In this document: positions 59,493 through 64,000 of the stretch, in pieces | Numbering within the stretch: position 1 is the first letter of the stretch | Layout: every line of letters starts with the position of its first letter | Assembly: GCA_041859875.1 (NCBI GenBank) | Contig: JBFLFY010000010.1 | Coordinates: forward strand, 1 to 64,000 | Origin: Thermocaproicibacter sp041859875 | GTDB lineage: Bacteria > Bacillota > Clostridia > Oscillospirales > Acutalibacteraceae | Direction: 5' to 3' | Length of the DNA stretch: 64,000 nucleotides | Position numbers and translations under genes: made by a program | Notes under the pieces: model-generated | Databases searched by the model: none | What the model saw: only the letters and a program-made list of their open reading frames with translations | Told to the model about the DNA's origin: nothing

Positions 59493-61220
59493 GTGGTAAA
59501 GCGACTTTTTACTTATTTCAAACCCTACAGGAAAGCACTTTTCGGCAGTATCGCCTGCGTCATGGCGGAATGTGTGTTTGAAATTGTTATTCCGCTCATT
59601 ATGGCGGACATCATAGACGTGGGCGTCGTACATAAGGATCAAAGCTACATCCTGCAGCGCGGTGCTCTAATGGTTGCCTGCGCGCTGGTTGCACTTTTGC
59701 TTGGCTCCATCTATGCACGCCTTGGGGCGCGGGCCGGGCAGGGCTTCGGGGCAGAACTGCGGCAGCAGGAATACAAAAGGGTTCAGGAATATTCTTTTTC
59801 CAATTTGGATCATTTCAGCACGCCGTCGCTTATCACACGCCTGACAAGTGACATTACCATTCTGCAGAACTCAATCTGCAACGGCATCCGACCGATGGTT
59901 CGCGGGCCTGTCATGATGGTGACAGGACTTGTAATGTCCATTCTGCTGAACCCAAAACTGTCCGTTGTTTTTCTAATTGCCATCCCGATCCTTGCCGCGG
60001 GGCTGTACCTGATTATGCGGACTCTGGGCGCTTCTTACGCACGGATGCAGAAAATGCTGGACCGCGTCAACTCCATTGTACAGGAAAACCTGACAGCGAT
60101 ACGCACGGTAAAATCCTATGTGCGGGGAGAAAGCCAGTCTGCTCTTTTCGCCGAAGGGAACGGCGGTTACTGCGACGCTTCGGAACACGCATTTCATACT
60201 GCCATGCTGAATATGCCGTATTTCCAACTTATCATGTACACTACTATTCTCTGCATTCTCTGGTTCGGCGGCAACTTCATTCATACAGGCACCATGAAGG
60301 TTGGCCAGCTGACAGGCTTTCTAAGTTATGTACTCCAGATTTTGAATTCACTGATGATGATTTCGAATGTGTTCCTAATGCTCAGCCGTTCCATGACTTC
60401 CATCAGCAGAGTTTTCGAGGTGCTGGATGAGAAACCGGAAATTATCGACAGCGGAGATTCGTCGCATCTCATCCGCAGCGGCAGCGTCGAATTCAGCAAC
60501 GTCTCGTTTAAATACAGCAAAAATGCAAAAGAAGACGTGCTTTCCAACGTCAACTTAAAAATTGACGCAGGGCAAATGATTGGCGTGCTCGGCGGCACAG
60601 GCGCCGCTAAGACGTCACTGGTACAGCTGATTCCCCGCCTTTACGATGTAAGTGACGGCTGCGTCAAAGTAGATGGGCTGGATGTGCGTGAATACGGTCT
60701 GCGGCACCTTCGCGACAGCGTGGGAATGGTGCTGCAGAACAACACTCTGTTTTCCGGTACGATTCGGGAAAACCTTCTCTGGGGCAACGCGCACGCCACG
60801 CAGGAGGAACTGGACTGGGCCTGCCGCATTGCATGCGCGGACGAATTTCTCGGCCGTCTGCCGAACGGCTATGAAACCGTACTTGGTCAAGGCGGCGTAA
60901 ACGTTTCCGGTGGGCAGAAGCAAAGGCTCTGCATCGCCCGTGCGCTGCTTAAGCGGCCGAAAATTTTAATTCTAGACGATTCGACCAGTGCAGTCGACAC
61001 CGCCACAGAGCGCAGAATCCGCGAACGGCTTGCGGAAAACCTGCCGCAGACAACCCGCATTCTCATCACTCAGCGGCTTGGTTCGGTAGAAGAGGCCGAC
61101 CAGATTATTCTGCTTGAGGATGGCAAAGTCATCGCCGTGGGCAGCCACAGCGAACTTCTTGCCGGAAATGAAGTCTACCGGGAAATCTGGCAGTTTCAGC
61201 AGAAAGGAGAGACTGCGTAA
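59493..61220 (+). CDS. ABC exporter half-transporter, degenerate-site subunit
   Basis: 575-aa fusion of a six-helix exporter domain (about residues 1-310) and an ATPase domain. Walker A is GGTGAAKT (about 360-367), with Ala before the Lys in place of the usual Gly. The signature is canonical VSGGQKQR, but Walker B is LILDDSTSAVD, with Asp in place of the catalytic Glu. This is the pattern of the inactive-site partner in heterodimeric exporters such as BmrCD or TM287/288. GTG start at 59493, GGAGG 7 bases upstream. It forms an operon with marR and the next subunit (1-bp overlap). Confidence 0.92.
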   Translation: MVKRLFTYFKPYRKALFGSIACVMAECVFEIVIPLIMADIIDVGVVHKDQSYILQRGALMVACALVALLLGSIYARLGARAGQGFGAELRQQEYKRVQEYSFSNLDHFSTPSLITRLTSDITILQNSICNGIRPMVRGPVMMVTGLVMSILLNPKLSVVFLIAIPILAAGLYLIMRTLGASYARMQKMLDRVNSIVQENLTAIRTVKSYVRGESQSALFAEGNGGYCDASEHAFHTAMLNMPYFQLIMYTTILCILWFGGNFIHTGTMKVGQLTGFLSYVLQILNSLMMISNVFLMLSRSMTSISRVFEVLDEKPEIIDSGDSSHLIRSGSVEFSNVSFKYSKNAKEDVLSNVNLKIDAGQMIGVLGGTGAAKTSLVQLIPRLYDVSDGCVKVDGLDVREYGLRHLRDSVGMVLQNNTLFSGTIRENLLWGNAHATQEELDWACRIACADEFLGRLPNGYETVLGQGGVNVSGGQKQRLCIARALLKRPKILILDDSTSAVDTATERRIRERLAENLPQTTRILITQRLGSVEEADQIILLEDGKVIAVGSHSELLAGNEVYREIWQFQQKGETA

Positions 61221-63079
61221 TGCCAAAAACTTTTTCGCGCGCAAGGCCGAAAAATCTGCGCAGGGCGTTTGGCCTTTTGTGGCACTACATAAAAAAGCAT
61301 GCCTTTTCATTTATGCTTGTGTCAGTCCTTGCCGTTGTCAGCGCGCTTGCTTCCGTCTACGGCACTTATCTGCTGAAGCCGGTCATTGACAATTATATTT
61401 TACCGGGCAACATTCCGGGGCTGATTCGTATGGTGCTGCTCATGGCGCTGCTTTATTTTGTGGGTGTTGCGGCAACGTACGGCTACACACAGATAATGGT
61501 CGTGCTGGCACAGAAAGTTGTTAAGGAAATCCGCAACGATTTGTTCCAAAAAGTGCAGAGACTGCCGCTCAGTTATTTCGATGCACAGACGCACGGCGAA
61601 TTGATGAGCCGCTTTACAAACGACATTGACACCATCTCCGACGCACTGAACAACAGTTTTGCCATGGTAGTACAAAGCTTTGCCGTAACAGTCGGCACCT
61701 TTGTCGTGATGATTATTTTGAACGTATGGCTTTCCGCCGTTGTGCTGCTCACCTTCTTCTGCATGTTCCTGTTTCTCCGTTACAGCAGTAAAAAGAGCAA
61801 GGCATACTACGACCGGCAGCAGGAATTTCTCGGCAGCCTTGACAGTTTTGTCGAAGAGAGCGTTGCCGGGCAGAAAGTTGTGCAGGTTTTTAACCATGAG
61901 GAAGAAAATTTTGCGGAATTCACCGTAAGGAACCGTCGTTTGCAAAAAGCCGCAACGGGTGCTGTTACGTTTTCCAGTCTGCTGATTCCTGTCGTTGTGA
62001 GCCTGTCTTACTTCGGTTATGCGGTTTCCGCGTGCATTGGCGCTTTCTTTGCTATTTCAGGGCAGATTGGCCTTGGCACGCTGGCCTCCTACCTTGTTTA
62101 TGTGCGGCAGGTTGCCATGCCAATCAACCAGTTTTCCCAGCAGCTCAATTTCATACTTGCTTCGCTTTCAGGCGCAGAACGCATTGATGAGGTCCTGTCC
62201 ACGCCGGAAGAAGAAGACAGAGGCAGTGTGACACTCGTTCAGGCTGAAGTTATGCCGGATGGTTCCCTCCGCGAAACGGACCGTCACACTGAACAGTGGG
62301 CCTGGCGGAAAACAAAAGCGGACGGTTCAGTAGAGCTTATTCCGCTGCGCGGCGACGTACGGTTCTGCGATGTGGTGTTCGGATATGTGCCGGGGCATCC
62401 GGTGCTGAAGGGAATCAGCCTGTATGCGAAGCCGGGACAAAAAATTGCTTTCGTCGGTTCGACGGGCGCGGGCAAAACAACCATAGCAAGTCTAATCAAC
62501 CGGTTTTATGAAGTGACCTCGGGAACCATTACTTATGACGGTATTGACGTGCGCAGCATCAGGAAAGATGACCTTCGCCATTCGCTGGGTGTTGTTTTGC
62601 AGGACACTCACCTGTTCACCGGAACCATCGCGGAAAACATCGGGTTCTCCGGTGACAATATCGACCGTGAACACATCGTCGCCGCAGCAAAACTTGCGGG
62701 CGCAGATTCATTTATCCGCCGCCTGCCGAACGGTTACGACACCGTGCTGAGCGGCGACGGCGACAACCTGAGCCAAGGCCAGCGGCAGCTTCTTGCCATT
62801 GCCCGCGCCGCGGCTGCCGACCCGCCGGTCCTTATCCTCGATGAGGCAACTAGTTCCGTCGACACGCGCACCGAGCGCCAAATTGAAAAAGGCATGGATC
62901 GTCTGATGAAGGGCCGCACCGTGTTCGTCATTGCGCACCGGCTCTCCACCGTGCGAAACGCAAATGCAATTCTCGTCCTGGAGGGCGGCGAAATTCTGGA
63001 ACGCGGCAGCCATGAGGAGCTGGTTGCGCAAAAAGGGCGCTATTATCAGCTGTATACCGGCCAGTTCGAACTGTCGTAA
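61220..63079 (+). CDS. ABC exporter half-transporter, catalytic subunit
   Basis: 619-aa partner of the preceding gene. Six-helix exporter domain (about residues 20-320), then an ATPase domain with Walker A GSTGAGKTT (about 410-418), a Walker B with the catalytic Glu (LILDEATSSVD) and a non-canonical signature LSQGQRQLL. The canonical ATP site is thus formed by this Walker A/B and the partner's VSGGQ signature, and the degenerate one by the converse. Probably exports drugs, lipids or peptides; the MarR context favours drugs. ATG overlaps the previous stop by one base. Confidence 0.92.
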   Translation: MPKTFSRARPKNLRRAFGLLWHYIKKHAFSFMLVSVLAVVSALASVYGTYLLKPVIDNYILPGNIPGLIRMVLLMALLYFVGVAATYGYTQIMVVLAQKVVKEIRNDLFQKVQRLPLSYFDAQTHGELMSRFTNDIDTISDALNNSFAMVVQSFAVTVGTFVVMIILNVWLSAVVLLTFFCMFLFLRYSSKKSKAYYDRQQEFLGSLDSFVEESVAGQKVVQVFNHEEENFAEFTVRNRRLQKAATGAVTFSSLLIPVVVSLSYFGYAVSACIGAFFAISGQIGLGTLASYLVYVRQVAMPINQFSQQLNFILASLSGAERIDEVLSTPEEEDRGSVTLVQAEVMPDGSLRETDRHTEQWAWRKTKADGSVELIPLRGDVRFCDVVFGYVPGHPVLKGISLYAKPGQKIAFVGSTGAGKTTIASLINRFYEVTSGTITYDGIDVRSIRKDDLRHSLGVVLQDTHLFTGTIAENIGFSGDNIDREHIVAAAKLAGADSFIRRLPNGYDTVLSGDGDNLSQGQRQLLAIARAAAADPPVLILDEATSSVDTRTERQIEKGMDRLMKGRTVFVIAHRLSTVRNANAILVLEGGEILERGSHEELVAQKGRYYQLYTGQFELS

Positions 63080-63112
63080 AATTGCCGAACAAATTAAGAA
63101 CAGCAGAATATA

Positions 63113-63152
63113 AAAATGGCGGAACCGCTGTCGCAGCGGCTCCGCCATTTTG
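63113..63152 (+). terminator. Bidirectional terminator after the ABC exporter operon
   Basis: AAAATGGCGGAACCGCTG / CAGCGGCTCCGCCATTTT arms with one mismatch and a 3-base loop. A- or T-rich on both sides, also serving copA. Confidence 0.85.
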
Positions 63153-63160
63153 CTCCTATT

Positions 63161-64000
63161 TTATTCCTTCGTGCTGATAGAAACAGGCTCGTAGCCTGCG
63201 TCGGTGACAGCCTTTTTCAGAGTTTCATCGCTCACATCCGCCGTAAGCGTAACTTCCGCCGTTTTCGCCTGCAAATCGACTTTTGCGTTTACTCCGTCTA
63301 ATGCGTTCAGCGCTTTTTCCACATGAGCCTGGCAGTGGGCACACATCATGCCGTCAATTCGAATGATTTTTTTCATTGTTTTCTTTCCTTTCTCATCTTG
63401 AATGGATTTCGGTAATACCGCAGGAACCTGCGCGTGGTTTGCATGAAAGAACCGCAGCCGTAAGGCATTCAGCACAACAAACACCGAGCTGAAACTCATG
63501 GCCGCCGCTGCAATCATTGGGCTCAGCTGCCAGCCGAGGAACGGATAGAATACTCCGGCTGCAAGCGGAATGCCCAGGGCATTGTAAAAGAATGCCCAAA
63601 AAAGATTTTCCTTAATATTGCGTATTGTAGCGCGGCTCAGGCGGACGGCTGTCACCGCGTCAAGCAGGTCGCTCTTCATCAGGACAATGTCCGCCGACTC
63701 TATGGCTACGTCCGTCCCCGCGCCAATCGCTATGCCAACATCGGCACGAGCCAGTGCGGGCGCGTCGTTGATGCCGTCGCCGACCATCGCAACATGATTC
63801 CCGCTTTCCTGAATTCGGCGGACCTCACGCTCTTTATCCTGCGGAAGCACTTCGGCAACAGCACGGTCAATGTCAAGCTGCCTGCGTATTGCTTCCGCTG
63901 TCTTTTTATTGTCGCCTGTCAGCATTACAACGTCAATCCCTATGGATTTCATCTGGCGTATTGCTTCCCGGCTTGTCGGCTTTACGACATCCGCCGCCGC
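63161..64000 (-). CDS. copA: Heavy-metal P-type ATPase (copper type), C-terminal part with C-terminal HMA domain
   Basis: The 5' end lies beyond 64000; 279 residues are visible. The P/N-domain end has MLTGDN, followed by the hinge VAMVGDGINDAPALARADVGIAIG and the last two membrane helices (FWAFFYNALGIPLAAGV and AAAAMSFSSVFVVLNALRL), typical of CopA. An extra metal-binding domain follows in frame: MKKIIRIDGMMCAHCQAHVEKAL, with MxCxxC, in which the cysteines bind Cu(I). AAAGGA lies 9 bases before the ATG at 63376, so a free CopZ-like chaperone could also be made from an internal start. Confidence 0.9.
   Translation of the reverse strand, partial: AAADVVKPTSREAIRQMKSIGIDVVMLTGDNKKTAEAIRRQLDIDRAVAEVLPQDKEREVRRIQESGNHVAMVGDGINDAPALARADVGIAIGAGTDVAIESADIVLMKSDLLDAVTAVRLSRATIRNIKENLFWAFFYNALGIPLAAGVFYPFLGWQLSPMIAAAAMSFSSVFVVLNALRLRFFHANHAQVPAVLPKSIQDEKGKKTMKKIIRIDGMMCAHCQAHVEKALNALDGVNAKVDLQAKTAEVTLTADVSDETLKKAVTDAGYEPVSISTKE

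Overview
The window looks like chromosome of an anaerobic, Gram-positive Clostridia-type Firmicute, probably Oscillospirales/Acutalibacteraceae-like. This rests on purine-rich Shine-Dalgarno sites (AGGAGG class), sigma-A promoters close to TTGACA-N17-TATAAT, several TTG/GTG starts, a T-box riboswitch, and small Clostridia-type families (DUF1540, DUF1836, DUF1858, DUF421/DUF4363). The exact genus is an inference. I see no rRNA, tRNA, insertion sequence, prophage or CRISPR array.

Left part (1-16.7 kb): the 3' end of clpB; a conserved clostridial hypothetical gene; a PcrA/UvrD helicase; an AraC regulator overlapping a DUF1836 gene; asnB; convergent murE-murF; a radical SAM/SPASM protein and a methyltransferase; a YgjP-like metallopeptidase; and the rpsB-tsf translation operon.

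Middle part (17-34.6 kb): a T-box-controlled ABC importer of the TrpXYZ type, with a tandem-Trp segment between the T-box terminator and trpX; a DMT exporter; nitroreductase, flavodoxin, HAD phosphatase and adenine deaminase genes; an Mrp/NBP35 ATPase; gpsA; an XRE regulator broken by an in-frame TAA at codon 21; the operon mnmA-nifS-WYL regulator-MYG1; and an MFS transporter.

Surface polysaccharide region (34.7-46.2 kb): six glycosyltransferase genes, a Wzz/BY-kinase-like protein that has lost its ATP-binding residues, a Wzy-type polymerase, and an inserted DUF421-DUF4363 pair. Two types of glycosyltransferase occur as paralogous pairs, one pair divergent and one tandem. No flippase or initiating phosphoglycosyltransferase lies within the window, so the locus would need partners elsewhere.

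Right part (46.2-64 kb): an Rqc2/NFACT-Nif3-TrmK-DUF1858 housekeeping group; a secreted GH25 lysozyme with tandem repeats of about 84 residues, two of them nearly identical in DNA; a CoA-transferase; an AlgI/AlgX-like O-acetylation pair whose promoter spacer is filled by a perfect 16-bp palindrome; a CBS/DRTGG-containing DHH-family pyrophosphatase; a MarR-regulated heterodimeric ABC exporter; and the 3' end of a copper-type P-ATPase with a C-terminal metal-binding domain. Much of this region concerns the cell envelope: precursor synthesis (murE, murF), polymer assembly, acetylation and hydrolysis.
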